Positions 7,743 through 16,181 are shown, counted from the first letter of the stretch. The stretch is 43,775 nucleotides of DNA from M3007 sp032115775 (GCA_032115775.1 JAUMBL010000207.1:1-43775); one strand, 5' to 3'. A program made the numbers and translations. Notes: a model not told the origin generated them from the sequence alone.

Positions 7743-9119
7743 ATGAAAAAATTAGCCCTCCTAACAGGCCTCTTCGCCCTGCTATCGCTCGGCGCCTGTA
7801 TCAAGGAACTCGATATCGAGCCCGTACAAAGCTTGGACGCCACGCTGGCGCTCGAATCCGCATCGGATATTGAATCCGCACTCGTAGGCGCCTATGGCAT
7901 CATGCACCAGGGTTCCTTGTACGGTACAAATCTCAACCTGGTCTCTGAACTCCTCGGTTCGGAAGACTACTGCCAGTGGCGCGGCACCTTCCAAAGTTAT
8001 CGCCAAATCATGAACAAAACCATCACGATTGATAATGCCGAAGCGTCCAGAACATGGGTTGACGCCTATCGCGCGATCAATGTGGCAAACAGTGTGCTGG
8101 ATAACCTGAATAAGGTAGAAGACGCCGCCCTGCGCGCCGAATTCGAGGCGGAAGCCCGCTTTATTCGCGGCATCCTGTACTTCGAACTCGTGCGCCTGTA
8201 CGCGCAACCCTGGGACGCAGACGGCCAAAATAACGGGCCAGGCGTTCCGCTGTCGCTCCGCGCCGCATCCAATGAAGAAGGCGCTTCCGTAAAAGGCGCC
8301 CGCAATACCATCTCGGAAGTGTATGCCCAGGTGATCAGCGATCTGACGGCCGCCGAGACCGGACTGCCCGAAAGCAGATCCGGTACCAGCCGCTTCCGCG
8401 CAACAAACTACACCGCAAAGGCCTTCCTCGCCCGTGTATTCATGCAACAAAGCAAATATAGCGAAGCCCTGACCAAAGCAGACGAGGTGATCGGAAGCGG
8501 AAACTATACCCTGAATGCCGCCATCGCTGCAACTTTCAGCAATAAATTTACCGCTGAAACGATCTTCGAACTCTATAACAACGACCAAAATAACGCCGGT
8601 ACGGCCAACGATGGCCTCACAACCTTCTATGCCAGCCTGCCCGGTATTGGTCGTTCGGACGTGCGCGTCCTCGCAGCCTTCACTAGTCAATATGAAGCAA
8701 ACGACGAGCGCTCCAGCCAACTAATTTATATCGGGACGGGCCGCCGTCCGGGCTCCCGCCAAACCGGCAAGTGGACTGACTTTGCGCAGAATATCCCGGT
8801 TATCCGACTAACAGAAATGCATTTGGTGCGCGCTGAATGCAACTTCCGACTCGGTACCGCCGTCGGCACAGAACCGCTGGCCGACGTGAACGCCGTCCGT
8901 AAACGCGCCCGCGCGAGCGAACTGAGTAGCCTGACCCTCGATGCGATCATCGCAGAACGGAATTTTGAACTTTGCTTCGAAGGCTCGCGTATCCACGATC
9001 TGAAACGCCTCAAGCGCAGCACTGGTACCTTTCCCTACAACGATCCGAAACTGGTGCTCCCGATCCCCGAACGCGAAATCCGCGCCAACAGCGCGCTGGT
9101 GCAAAACGAAGGGTATTGA
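7743..9119 (+). CDS. SusD/RagB-type surface lipoprotein, partner of SusC
   Basis: A 458-residue lipoprotein with lipobox LGAC (Cys19) followed by KELDIEPVQSLD, the usual start of mature SusD proteins. The N-terminal part is helical and TPR-like (for example the pattern around YRAINVANSVLDNLNKVE and EARFIRGILYFELVRLYAQP), as in SusD_RagB, and the C-terminal part has NAVRKRA ... IIAERNFELCFEGSRIHDLKR and ends with PIPEREIRANSALVQNEGY, the family's hallmark. SusD caps the SusC barrel on the cell surface and helps capture the ligand. It lies 21 bp after susC in the same operon, and a strong terminator follows. At 458 residues it is somewhat shorter than polysaccharide-type SusDs, which would fit a smaller ligand, but that is speculation. 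Confidence 0.92.
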   Translation: MKKLALLTGLFALLSLGACIKELDIEPVQSLDATLALESASDIESALVGAYGIMHQGSLYGTNLNLVSELLGSEDYCQWRGTFQSYRQIMNKTITIDNAEASRTWVDAYRAINVANSVLDNLNKVEDAALRAEFEAEARFIRGILYFELVRLYAQPWDADGQNNGPGVPLSLRAASNEEGASVKGARNTISEVYAQVISDLTAAETGLPESRSGTSRFRATNYTAKAFLARVFMQQSKYSEALTKADEVIGSGNYTLNAAIAATFSNKFTAETIFELYNNDQNNAGTANDGLTTFYASLPGIGRSDVRVLAAFTSQYEANDERSSQLIYIGTGRRPGSRQTGKWTDFAQNIPVIRLTEMHLVRAECNFRLGTAVGTEPLADVNAVRKRARASELSSLTLDAIIAERNFELCFEGSRIHDLKRLKRSTGTFPYNDPKLVLPIPEREIRANSALVQNEGY

Positions 9120-9140
9120 ACCCGTTTACGCTGAAAATTA

Positions 9141-9187
9141 ATAGTCCCGCAGACGCGCTTCGGCGATCTGCGGGACTATTTTTTTTA
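9141..9187 (+). terminator. Rho-independent terminator after susD
   Basis: An 11-bp perfect stem, AGTCCCGCAGA (9143-9153) with TCTGCGGGACT (9167-9177), followed by ATTTTTTTTATT. Confidence 0.85.
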
Positions 9188-9274
9188 TTACCGACAAAAC
9201 GGGAATTTTTTCGCGACCGCTGCGGTTATAGAAGCATCTTTTAACCAAGCTACTATTAAAAAAATCGCAACGCC

Positions 9275-9943
9275 ATGGAAAAGGAAAAGCAATTCATTTA
9301 CAACCTGATCATTCTGGATGAAAGCGGCTCGATGGAAATCATCAAAAAACCCACCATCAGCGGATTCAATGAAATCGTGGAAACCACAAAAAGCGTGGAA
9401 GCAAAATTCCCCGACCAAAAGCACTTCATCAGCCTCGTAACTTTTAACGGCGATGCCATTAAAGAGGTGCACTGGAACCAACCCGTGCATCAACTGGAGA
9501 AAATCAATGAGGAAAACTACCGACCGAACTGCTCAACTCCGCTCTTCGACGCAGTCGGCCGCAGCGTAACCAAACTGCGGGAAGAAATCCCCGCCGACAG
9601 CAATTTCAGCGTCCTAGTCACGATCCTTACCGACGGCGAAGAAAACGCCTCGGTCACCTACTCCGGCGAGCAGATCCGGGCGATGATCGAAACATTGAAG
9701 AATAACTTCTGGACTTTCTCCTACATTGGCGCAAATCACGATGTGATCACCTCCGCCCAGCGAATTGGCATTCAGAATATCCTCCAATTCGAAGCGAATG
9801 AAGATTCCGTCAAAGCAATGTTTGCTAAAGAGAATTCTGCGCGCATGATCATGGCGAAAAAAATAGGTGCATCGGGTCGGGATCACGCCGACTTCAAAGA
9901 AGGCTTCTACAAAGACGTGGAAGACGAAGGCGCCGGGAAGTAA
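9275..9943 (+). CDS. Small cytosolic von Willebrand factor A (vWA) domain protein
   Basis: A 222-residue protein that is one vWA domain. The metal-ion-dependent adhesion site is intact: D15-E-S17-G-S19 in LIILDESGSME, a Thr in CSTPLFDAVG and an Asp in LTDGEENAS. There is no signal peptide or membrane segment. The pattern ILTDGEENASVTYSGEQIRAMIE followed by FSYIGANHDVITSAQRIGI resembles a family of small stand-alone vWA proteins that is frequent in phages and accessory regions. Their function is not known; binding to a partner protein through Mg2+ is the usual inference. The gene is monocistronic, flanked by terminators on both sides. I see no other phage gene nearby. Confidence 0.75.
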   Translation: MEKEKQFIYNLIILDESGSMEIIKKPTISGFNEIVETTKSVEAKFPDQKHFISLVTFNGDAIKEVHWNQPVHQLEKINEENYRPNCSTPLFDAVGRSVTKLREEIPADSNFSVLVTILTDGEENASVTYSGEQIRAMIETLKNNFWTFSYIGANHDVITSAQRIGIQNILQFEANEDSVKAMFAKENSARMIMAKKIGASGRDHADFKEGFYKDVEDEGAGK

Positions 9944-9964
9944 TCTCCTACGCGTCCATAAAAA

Positions 9965-9997
9965 AATCCGGAATGACCCACGCGGTCGTTCCGGATT
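9965..9997 (+). terminator. Hairpin after the vWA gene
   Basis: AATCCGGAA-t-GACC (9965-9978) pairs with GGTC-g-TTCCGGATT (9984-9997) with one internal mismatch; the following GTGTTTTA is a weak T tract. The stem is strong and lies 20 bp after the stop codon. Confidence 0.6.
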
Positions 9998-10439
9998 GTG
10001 TTTTATCGGAGAAAATAAACAGGACTAAAAACCGACAAACATCGGCGGTAGATGATAAAAGGCCGAAGGCGAAGGCCCAAAAAAAGAATAATACGGCGTC
10101 CGTTAGGGCGGAACCCGTGCTCTCAATTGGCTCTTCCCTCTTTAGAGGGGTTGAAAATCACGAGTACACCGTATTATTCGCAACAAACATACCGTTCTTT
10201 TATAAGATACTTGCATTCTAACCCGATTTTTTTTCGAAGCGCCCGCCCGGCAAAAAAAATAAACCGCCGCTTGCGTATTTTTTTATTTGTTTTCCGCGTT
10301 TAAAAAACGTAATTTTGCGCCCTGTTATTAAACAGCGTCTTCAGAGTCTAAAATTTGGCTAAAATATAAAAAAGGCGCTAAATATTTTAAAACAAGGCCG
10401 ACCTCAAAGCACATTTCCAATTTTTATTTATACCCGGGC
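9998..10439. other. Non-coding region upstream of typA with several hairpins
   Basis: About 440 bp without a convincing gene. Between 10030 and 10180 lie several small hairpins and a perfect 11-bp inverted repeat (10086-10096 with 10169-10179, GAATAATACGG/CCGTATTATTC) that encloses CCCTCTTTAGAGGG. The rest (10200-10430) is AT-rich promoter and leader sequence for typA. The enclosed segment could be a small structured RNA or the relic of a palindromic repeat. Confidence 0.5.
10286..10317 (+). promoter_or_regulatory. Promoter for typA (TTTG-N20-TAATTTTG)
   Basis: TTTG (10286-10289), 20 bp, TAATTTTG (10310-10317), a full match to the Bacteroidota consensus with the same spacing as the susC promoter. 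The leader to the ATG at 10440 would be about 115 nt and AT-rich. Confidence 0.7.
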
Positions 10440-12251
10440 ATGAAGAATATTCGCAACATCGCCATTATTGCACACGTTGACCACGGCAAAACCACGCTGG
10501 TGGATAAAATGATCCACGCAGCCAAAATTTTTAAAGAACACGAGATTTCCGGAGAATTGATTCTGGACAACAACGATCTGGAACGCGAGCGCGGCATCAC
10601 GATTTTGGCCAAAAACGTTTCCATCAACTTTAGAGGTACCAAGATCAATATTATTGATACACCGGGCCACGCCGATTTCGGCGGCGAGGTAGAACGCGTG
10701 CTGAATATGGCCGACGGCGTGCTGCTGCTGGTGGACGCCTTCGAAGGGCCCATGCCGCAAACCCGATTCGTACTCCAAAAAGCGCTGCAAATGGGCAAAA
10801 AAGCCATTGTGGTGATCAATAAAGTAGATAAACCCAACTGCAACCCCGACTGGGCGCACGAACAGGTGTTCGATCTGATGTGCGCCTTGGAAGCCACGGA
10901 AGCGCAACTCGACTTTCCGGTGGTGTACGGCTCGGCAAAGCAAGGCTGGATGGGGCACGACTGGAAAACGCCGACGGAGGATATCAATATCCTGCTGGAG
11001 GATATCGTGAAGTATATCCCCGAACCCCATGTAGAGGAAGGCTCCACGCAACTGCTGGTCACTTCGCTCGACTATTCCAATTTTATCGGTCGTATCGCTA
11101 TCGGGCGCCTGCACCGCGGCACGCTGCGCTCGGGTACGCAGGTCGCGCTGGTTAAAAAAGACGGCGCCGCGCAAAAACACCGCATCAAACAATTGTTCGT
11201 ATTCGAAGGTATGGGGCGCCGTGAAGTAAGCGAGGTGGAAGCCGGCGATATCTGTGCCGTGGTCGGTTTGGAAGGTTTTGAAATCGGCGACACCATCGCG
11301 GACGCCGAAAACCCGCAGGCACTCCCCACCATCGCAGTAGATGAGCCGACGATGAGTATGCTGTTCACCATCAACGATTCGCCTTTCTTCGGTAAGGAAG
11401 GCAAATTTGTCACCAGCCGCCACGTGCGCGAACGCCTGGAAAAAGAACTCGAAAAAAATCTCGCCATGCGCATGCAGGATACGAATTCCGCCGACTCCTT
11501 TATGGTGTTCGGCCGGGGCGTCCTGCACCTCAGCGTCCTGATCGAAACAATGCGCCGCGAAGGATACGAACTCCAAATCGGCCAGCCCCGGGTAATCGTC
11601 AAAGAAATTGACGGGGTAAAAAATGAACCGATCGAAGAACTGACGATAGACGTGCCAGAGGTGAGCAGCGGCAAATGTATCGAACTGGCCACCCGCCGCA
11701 AAGGCGTCATGAAAAGCATGGAACAAAAAGGCGATCGCTTTATCCTGCGCTTCGAAATCCCCTCCCGCGGCATCATCGGCCTCCGCAGCAATGTACTCAC
11801 CGCAACCCAGGGCGAAGCCATTATGACCCACCGGTTTATCGGGTATGAACCCTGGAAAGGCGATATTTCCGGCCGCCAAAACGGCTCGCTGATCGTGATG
11901 GAAACGGGTACCGCCATCGCGTATTCGCTCGATAACCTCCAGGATCGCGGATTCTTCTTTATCGAACCCGGCGAAGAAGTGTACGAAGGCCAGGTGATCG
12001 GTGAAAATAACCGCCCCTCCGACCTCGTGGTGAATGTCACCAAAACAAAGAAACTAACCAACATGCGCGCCTCCGGCTCCGATGACAAAGTGGCGCTGGC
12101 GCCGCCGCGCCGCTTCACCCTGGAAGAAGCGCTGGAGTATATCCAGGAAGATGAATACGTGGAAGTGACGCCGAAAAGCATCCGCCTGCGGAAAATCTAC
12201 CTCAAAGACTTCGAGCGCAAAAAAGCTCAGAAGGAAGTCGCTATGGCGTAA
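10440..12251 (+). CDS. typA: Ribosome-associated GTPase TypA/BipA
   Basis: A 603-residue translational GTPase of EF-G type. The G motifs are intact: AHVDHGKTTL (G1), the switch region ERERGITILAKN, DTPGHADFGGEVERVL (G3), NKVDKPN (G4) and GSAK (G5). A beta-barrel domain, EF-G-like domains III and V and the BipA-specific C-terminal domain follow. BipA binds the 70S ribosome and helps large-subunit assembly and translation under cold and other stress. Length matches the family (about 600). The start is the ATG at 10440. It is followed by a MITE copy rather than an obvious terminator, and then by queA on the same strand. Confidence 0.96.
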   Translation: MKNIRNIAIIAHVDHGKTTLVDKMIHAAKIFKEHEISGELILDNNDLERERGITILAKNVSINFRGTKINIIDTPGHADFGGEVERVLNMADGVLLLVDAFEGPMPQTRFVLQKALQMGKKAIVVINKVDKPNCNPDWAHEQVFDLMCALEATEAQLDFPVVYGSAKQGWMGHDWKTPTEDINILLEDIVKYIPEPHVEEGSTQLLVTSLDYSNFIGRIAIGRLHRGTLRSGTQVALVKKDGAAQKHRIKQLFVFEGMGRREVSEVEAGDICAVVGLEGFEIGDTIADAENPQALPTIAVDEPTMSMLFTINDSPFFGKEGKFVTSRHVRERLEKELEKNLAMRMQDTNSADSFMVFGRGVLHLSVLIETMRREGYELQIGQPRVIVKEIDGVKNEPIEELTIDVPEVSSGKCIELATRRKGVMKSMEQKGDRFILRFEIPSRGIIGLRSNVLTATQGEAIMTHRFIGYEPWKGDISGRQNGSLIVMETGTAIAYSLDNLQDRGFFFIEPGEEVYEGQVIGENNRPSDLVVNVTKTKKLTNMRASGSDDKVALAPPRRFTLEEALEYIQEDEYVEVTPKSIRLRKIYLKDFERKKAQKEVAMA

Positions 12252-12337
12252 ATACTGGTCGGGATTTTTTGCCGAGAACGAAAAGTGCGCACGCTCCGGC
12301 TCGGCGAAAAATTCCCAATCTGTAGCAAACAATTCGT

Positions 12338-12498
12338 GCAACTACTTAGCTGGTCGCGTCTGAGCGAAAAGAGGATCCATTTTTCGCCAGACGAAGTGAT
12401 TTTTTTTGACCGTAGCAGCGCTACGGTCAAAAAAAATCGCGAAGTATGGCGGAAAATGGGACTTTGGGGACCAGACGGCGAGCCGGCTAAGCAGTTAC
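12338..12498 (+). mobile_element. MITE (IS66-like ends), copy A
   Basis: A 161-bp imperfect palindrome with ends GCAACTACTTAGC and GCTAAGCAGTTAC, and a perfect central hairpin GACCGTAGC-AGC-GCTACGGTC. The 8 bp on each side are CAATTCGT and CAATTAAT (6/8 identical), a decayed target-site duplication. It is homologous to copies at 22284, 31842 and 35633. It encodes no transposase; the open frame running out of it is a by-product. Confidence 0.85.
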
Positions 12499-12522
12499 CA
12501 ATTAATAAAATTTTTTTTTGGG

Positions 12523-12552
12523 TTGCGTGTTAGCAGAGAAATTATATTTTTG
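12523..12552 (+). promoter_or_regulatory. Candidate promoter for queA
   Basis: TATTTTTG (12545-12552) matches TAnnTTTG. A partial -33 box (TTG, 12523-12525) lies 19 bp upstream. It is located just outside MITE copy A. Confidence 0.45.
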
Positions 12553-12628
12553 CAGCCATTTTTAACGCTTCCCCGATTTGGGCGCAGGGAACCGCGCGCC
12601 CGTCGCGCGGAAACGACTTCAGCACACT

Positions 12629-13693
12629 ATGCGAACGAAACTGTCTCAGTTTAATTACAATCTCCCCAAAGAGCAGATCGCGCTCTATCCCGCCGAGGAG
12701 CGCGACCAAAGCCGGCTTATGGTCGTGCACCGCAATTCGGGTAAAATAGAACACAAGATATTCAAAGATATCCTGGGCTATTTCGACGACGGCGATGTCA
12801 TGGTCTTTAATAATACCAAAGTCTTTCCGGCTCGCCTCTACGGCCAGAAGGAAAAAACCGGCGCCAAAATCGAGGTGTTCCTACTGCGCGAACTCAACCA
12901 CGATGCCCGCCTCTGGGACGTGCTTGTAGATCCGGCGCGCAAAATCCGCGTCGGCAACAAACTCTACTTCGAAGACGAAAACGGCAACGACGCGCTGGTC
13001 GCTGAAGTCGTGGATAATACCACTTCCCGCGGCCGAACCATCCGCTTTCTGTTCGACGGCCCGGAAGAAGATTTCCAAAGCGAACTGCGCCGGCTAGGCA
13101 ATGTTCCGCTGCCCAAATACATCGAACGGCCGCCCGAACCACTGGATACGGAGCGCTACCAAACGCTGTTCGCCAAAGAAGTCGGCGCCGTCGCCGCACC
13201 CACCGCCGGCATGCACTTCAGCCGTGAATTGCTGAAACGACTCGAACTGAAAGGAATCAATTTCGCCGAAATTACCCTCCATATTGGGCTGGGCACTTTC
13301 CGTACTATTGACGTAGAAGACCTGTCGAAGCACAAAATGGAGGCGGAGTATTTCCGAATCCCGCAGCGAACCGCTGAGGTTGTCAACGAAGGCAAATTGC
13401 ATCAAAAACGAATCTGCGCAATCGGAACGACCTCCATGCGGGCCGTCGAAACGGCTGTTTCCGCCGAATCCCTGCTCAAACCGGTGGAAGGGTGGACCAA
13501 CAAGTTCATCTACCCGCCGTATGATTTCAGTATCGCCGACTCCATGGTGACGAATTTCCACCTGCCCAAATCCAGCCTGTTGATTATGGTATGCGCTTTC
13601 GGCGGATTCGAACTGGTCATGGAAGCCTACAACGCCGCCGTGAAAGAAAAATACCGGTTCTTTAGCTACGGTGATGCCATGCTGATTCTGTAG
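12629..13693 (+). CDS. queA: S-adenosylmethionine:tRNA ribosyltransferase-isomerase QueA
   Basis: A 354-residue cytosolic enzyme of queuosine biosynthesis. It transfers and isomerises the ribosyl moiety of SAM onto 7-aminomethyl-7-deazaguanine in tRNA (position 34 of GUN-anticodon tRNAs) to form epoxyqueuosine. Family blocks are clear: FNYNLPKEQIALYP, VFNNTKVFPARLYG, GNVPLPKYIERPPE, AAPTAGMHFS, ITLHIGLGTFRTI, GTTSMRAVET and DSMVTNFHLPKSSLLIMV. The ATG at 12629 opens MRTKLSQFNYNLP, the usual N-terminus; an upstream in-frame ATG at 12578 would add an untypical basic extension. No other queuosine gene is next to it. Confidence 0.95.
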   Translation: MRTKLSQFNYNLPKEQIALYPAEERDQSRLMVVHRNSGKIEHKIFKDILGYFDDGDVMVFNNTKVFPARLYGQKEKTGAKIEVFLLRELNHDARLWDVLVDPARKIRVGNKLYFEDENGNDALVAEVVDNTTSRGRTIRFLFDGPEEDFQSELRRLGNVPLPKYIERPPEPLDTERYQTLFAKEVGAVAAPTAGMHFSRELLKRLELKGINFAEITLHIGLGTFRTIDVEDLSKHKMEAEYFRIPQRTAEVVNEGKLHQKRICAIGTTSMRAVETAVSAESLLKPVEGWTNKFIYPPYDFSIADSMVTNFHLPKSSLLIMVCAFGGFELVMEAYNAAVKEKYRFFSYGDAMLIL

Positions 13694-13814
13694 TAAACGG
13701 ATTCCCGCCGCTAATCTCGAAAATGCCGGAATGAAAAATCAAAAACGCCCCGCTAATCCGCTTTATCCGCGCGCCGCGCACCCTATTTTATTCAGTAAAC
13801 CTAATTTTTAAAAT

Positions 13815-14036
13815 ATGTACTGGACGCTCGAACTGGCCTCACATCTGGAAGAAGCACCCTGGCCCGCTACAAAAGAGGAACTGATAGACTATGCCATCCG
13901 CTCCGGCGCGCCCGCACAAGTCATTGACAACCTCGAAGAGCTGGAGGAAGACAACGAAATCTATGAAGGTATTGAGGATATCTGGCCGGATTATCCGCGG
14001 CATGAAGACTTTTTCTTCAACGAGGATGAGTACTGA
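13815..14036 (+). CDS. DUF2795 family small acidic protein
   Basis: A 73-residue acidic protein (MYWTLELASHLEEAPWPATK ... DYAIRSGAPAQVIDNLEELE). This matches the DUF2795 small proteins common in Bacteroidota, which share the start MYWTLELASxLEDAPWPATK and the end DYPxxEDFFFNEDEY. Function is unknown. The fold is predicted helical, related to small domains in which aspartates and glutamates dominate. It has its own strong terminator downstream and may be transcribed with queA, which ends 121 bp upstream. Confidence 0.85.
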   Translation: MYWTLELASHLEEAPWPATKEELIDYAIRSGAPAQVIDNLEELEEDNEIYEGIEDIWPDYPRHEDFFFNEDEY

Positions 14037-14072
14037 CGGATACTGATTCAAGACCCGCGCCCTTGGCGCCAC

Positions 14073-14111
14073 CGGGAGCCGCTCCATATTGGAACGGCTC
14101 CCGTTTTTTTT
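14073..14111 (+). terminator. Strong rho-independent terminator after the DUF2795 gene
   Basis: CGGGAGCCG-c-TCC (14073-14085) pairs with GGA-a-CGGCTCCCG (14091-14103), with one internal mismatch and an ATATT loop, followed at once by eight T (14104-14111). Confidence 0.92.
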
Positions 14112-14253
14112 ATGTCGAAAACACATTTTTCCGATTTTAACTTAAAATAAAATGATTTAATATTAACATTATCAATCTTTTAAATAAAATTTTTAAAAAA
14201 AATACAACGGATTAACGCCAAAAAATGTACGCAAAAAAATAAGGGTCTGTCCA

Positions 14254-14261
14254 TACTTTTG
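14254..14261 (+). promoter_or_regulatory. Candidate -7 box (TACTTTTG) for the Crp/Fnr gene
   Basis: TACTTTTG matches TAnnTTTG and lies 93 bp before the ATG at 14354. No TTTG was found at the -33 distance. The region before it (14112-14250) is extremely AT-rich and otherwise featureless. Confidence 0.45.
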
Positions 14262-14353
14262 TATTGTGAAATGATGCTTCTGCTGCATTTTCATCGTCGG
14301 GGTTCTATCTCCTTTCATTACACAACTACTACGCAACCTACAAGATTCAACCC

Positions 14354-15034
14354 ATGGACGCAAAGGATAAGATTCGGTTTTTGGGTCAGTTTCCAATGCT
14401 GGCTTCGCTACATCCGGACGCGCAGGTACAGATCGCTGCCTGCGCGCTACACCGTCGTATTCCGAAACTTCAGTTTATTTATATGCCGGACGATCCCTCC
14501 GATCATATTTATTTCCTGTTGCGCGGTAAAGTGAAGACGGGCGCTTTTTCTGCAGACGGTCGGGAGGTCATCAAAGAACTCGTACAACCGCTGGCGATTT
14601 TTGGCGATCTGGCGCTGGCAGGTGAAACGGTGCGCGTTGACTTTGCCCGGGCGATGCACGAAGAGGCGGAGGTTTTGTGCCTTTCGATCCGGGATTTTCA
14701 GGTACTGATGCAGCAAAACCAGCAGCTCCTCTTCGCCTGCATGGCGCACTTGAACGCGCGGCTTCGACGTGCGGAAGACCGCCTGGCCTCGCTGGTAATG
14801 AAGGACGCGCGCGAGCGCATTATCGAATTTTTAGTGGAAACTGCCGGCAAAGAGGGGCGTCGTGTCGGATTGGAAACGCTTGTCAAACACCAGCTCACCC
14901 AACAGGATATCGCCAATTTGACCGGTACCAGCAGACAGACGGTCACTTCCGTGTTGAACGACCTGCGCAAGTCGAACCTGATCTATTTTAGCCGAAATAG
15001 TATTTTGATTCGAAATATTGAACAACTGGTGTGA
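14354..15034 (+). CDS. Crp/Fnr family transcriptional regulator
   Basis: A 226-residue cytosolic regulator. Residues about 10-125 form a cyclic-nucleotide-binding-type beta roll (PDDPSDHIYFLLRGKVKTGA ... DGREVIKELVQPLAIFGDLAL), followed by the dimer helix and a winged helix-turn-helix at about 180-215 (LTQQDIANLTGTSRQTVTSV). There is no N-terminal cysteine cluster, so it is not an oxygen-sensing FNR. The RxS-type phosphate-binding motif of CRP is not evident, so the ligand is unknown. In Bacteroidota many Crp-like proteins respond to oxidative or nitrosative stress. Its own AT-rich promoter region suggests separate regulation. The target genes cannot be inferred from the neighbours. Confidence 0.85.
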   Translation: MDAKDKIRFLGQFPMLASLHPDAQVQIAACALHRRIPKLQFIYMPDDPSDHIYFLLRGKVKTGAFSADGREVIKELVQPLAIFGDLALAGETVRVDFARAMHEEAEVLCLSIRDFQVLMQQNQQLLFACMAHLNARLRRAEDRLASLVMKDARERIIEFLVETAGKEGRRVGLETLVKHQLTQQDIANLTGTSRQTVTSVLNDLRKSNLIYFSRNSILIRNIEQLV

Positions 15035-15153
15035 AAAGTATTTCGCCGCCTCCGGCGGCGAAATAAAATAATGTTTTGTTGCCTGTTTTTTTGATTTTTT
15101 CTAAAAAAATCAAAAAAACAGGCAACAAAACAAAATATTTTTTTGCTTAACGG
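15029..15153. repeat. Two-hairpin intergenic cassette, copy 2 (inverted)
   Basis: Reverse complement of the segment at 159-283. It has a perfect 29-bp stem with a 3-nt loop (15072-15100 with 15104-15132) and a perfect 10-bp stem (15041-15050 with 15054-15063). Like copy 1 it lies between convergent genes. The large stem differs from copy 1 at several positions, but the changes are paired, so the fold is kept. Confidence 0.78.
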
Positions 15154-15227
15154 GACTTTCCCGGACTTATGATACACCCTATAATATTATGATTTTTCAG
15201 ACTGTGAAGGCGCTCTTTTCTAACCCC

Positions 15228-16148
15228 TTATTCGTCTTTACGGGCAATAGGATAATGTACCCCTTCCTCTGCTACATACGATTCTGGAAATATCGCGCGG
15301 GCCTCTGCTAAGTGTTCGTTTAAGTTGGTATATCGGCTGGAAAAATGCCCCAGGAGCAGTTTTTTTACGCCCGCCTGCCGAGCCACTTCGGCGGCTTGTG
15401 CGGCGGTCGCGTGTAGGGTAAGCGCGGCTTCGGCCGATTGCGCGCCCAGAAAAGTTGCTTCGTGGTACAGCAAATCTACCCCTTGTACGGCGGCGATCAC
15501 GCGTTCGGAAAACGCAGTGTCGCTGCAAAAAGCGTACGTGCGCGGCGGATTGGGCGGGCGGGTTAGTTCGCTGTTTGGCACGCGGGCTCCACTGGGTAAT
15601 TCCAGATCGGCGCCCGCGAGCAAGCCCGGTATTTGGGTGTAATGGATTCCATACGCCTCGATTTGATCTTTGCGCATCCTCCGGCGACCTGATTTTTCGC
15701 GAAACAACCAGCCGGTGCAAGGCCCGCGGTGGCGAAGCGGGATCGTCCAGACTTCCAAGGTCTGATTTTCAAAGACACACTGCGACTGCTCCGGATCCAC
15801 TTCGTGAAAAATAATCGGGAACGGCGGCTGTACCCCGCAGGCGCGGAAGCTTGCGCCAACCAGATCGGAAAGTCCGGGTGGAGAGAAGAGGTGCATTGCC
15901 TCTTGCCGGCGCCGCATGCAGAACGAGGTAAGCAGGCCGACCAGCCCAAATACATGGTCGCCGTGCAGATGGCTGATGAAAATTTGCGCCAGGTTGTCAT
16001 ATCGGACCCGATGGCGATACAGTTGGTGCTGCGTGCCTTCCCCGCAGTCTATCAGGAAGCGGTATTTCCCCACTTTCAACAGTTGCGCCGTAAATTGCCG
16101 ACCCTGAAATGGGCCGCCCGATCCGTTACCAAGAATGCAAATTTCCAT
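15228..16148 (-). CDS. rnz: Ribonuclease Z
   Basis: A 306-residue metallo-beta-lactamase-fold endonuclease that trims the 3' trailer of tRNA precursors. The zinc motif H60-L-H62-G-D64-H65 (FISHLHGDHVFGL) is intact, with FLIDCGEGTQHQL before it, PLRHRGPCTGW as the later histidine region, and HEATF and LLGHFSSRY near the end. Length equals that of the short bacterial RNase Z (about 305). The start gives the typical MEICILGNGS beginning. It lies 33 bp downstream of dnaG on the same strand and is probably the last gene of that run. A two-hairpin cassette follows, where transcription should stop. Confidence 0.93.
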   Translation of the reverse strand: MEICILGNGSGGPFQGRQFTAQLLKVGKYRFLIDCGEGTQHQLYRHRVRYDNLAQIFISHLHGDHVFGLVGLLTSFCMRRRQEAMHLFSPPGLSDLVGASFRACGVQPPFPIIFHEVDPEQSQCVFENQTLEVWTIPLRHRGPCTGWLFREKSGRRRMRKDQIEAYGIHYTQIPGLLAGADLELPSGARVPNSELTRPPNPPRTYAFCSDTAFSERVIAAVQGVDLLYHEATFLGAQSAEAALTLHATAAQAAEVARQAGVKKLLLGHFSSRYTNLNEHLAEARAIFPESYVAEEGVHYPIARKDE

Positions 16149-16181
16149 ATTTCCAAATAGCGTCCGCCCTCAGACGGTTTC

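Noticed and set aside
10428..11879. Long (483-codon) open frame antisense to typA
   Set aside because: Same reason: typA is certain and the antisense product is low-complexity and His/Phe-rich.
12406..12654. Open frame leaving MITE copy A
   Set aside because: The peptide (beginning MTVAALRSKKIAKYGGKW) is shared with the msrB extension at copy B because the element sequence is shared, not because a protein is conserved. There is no transposase similarity.
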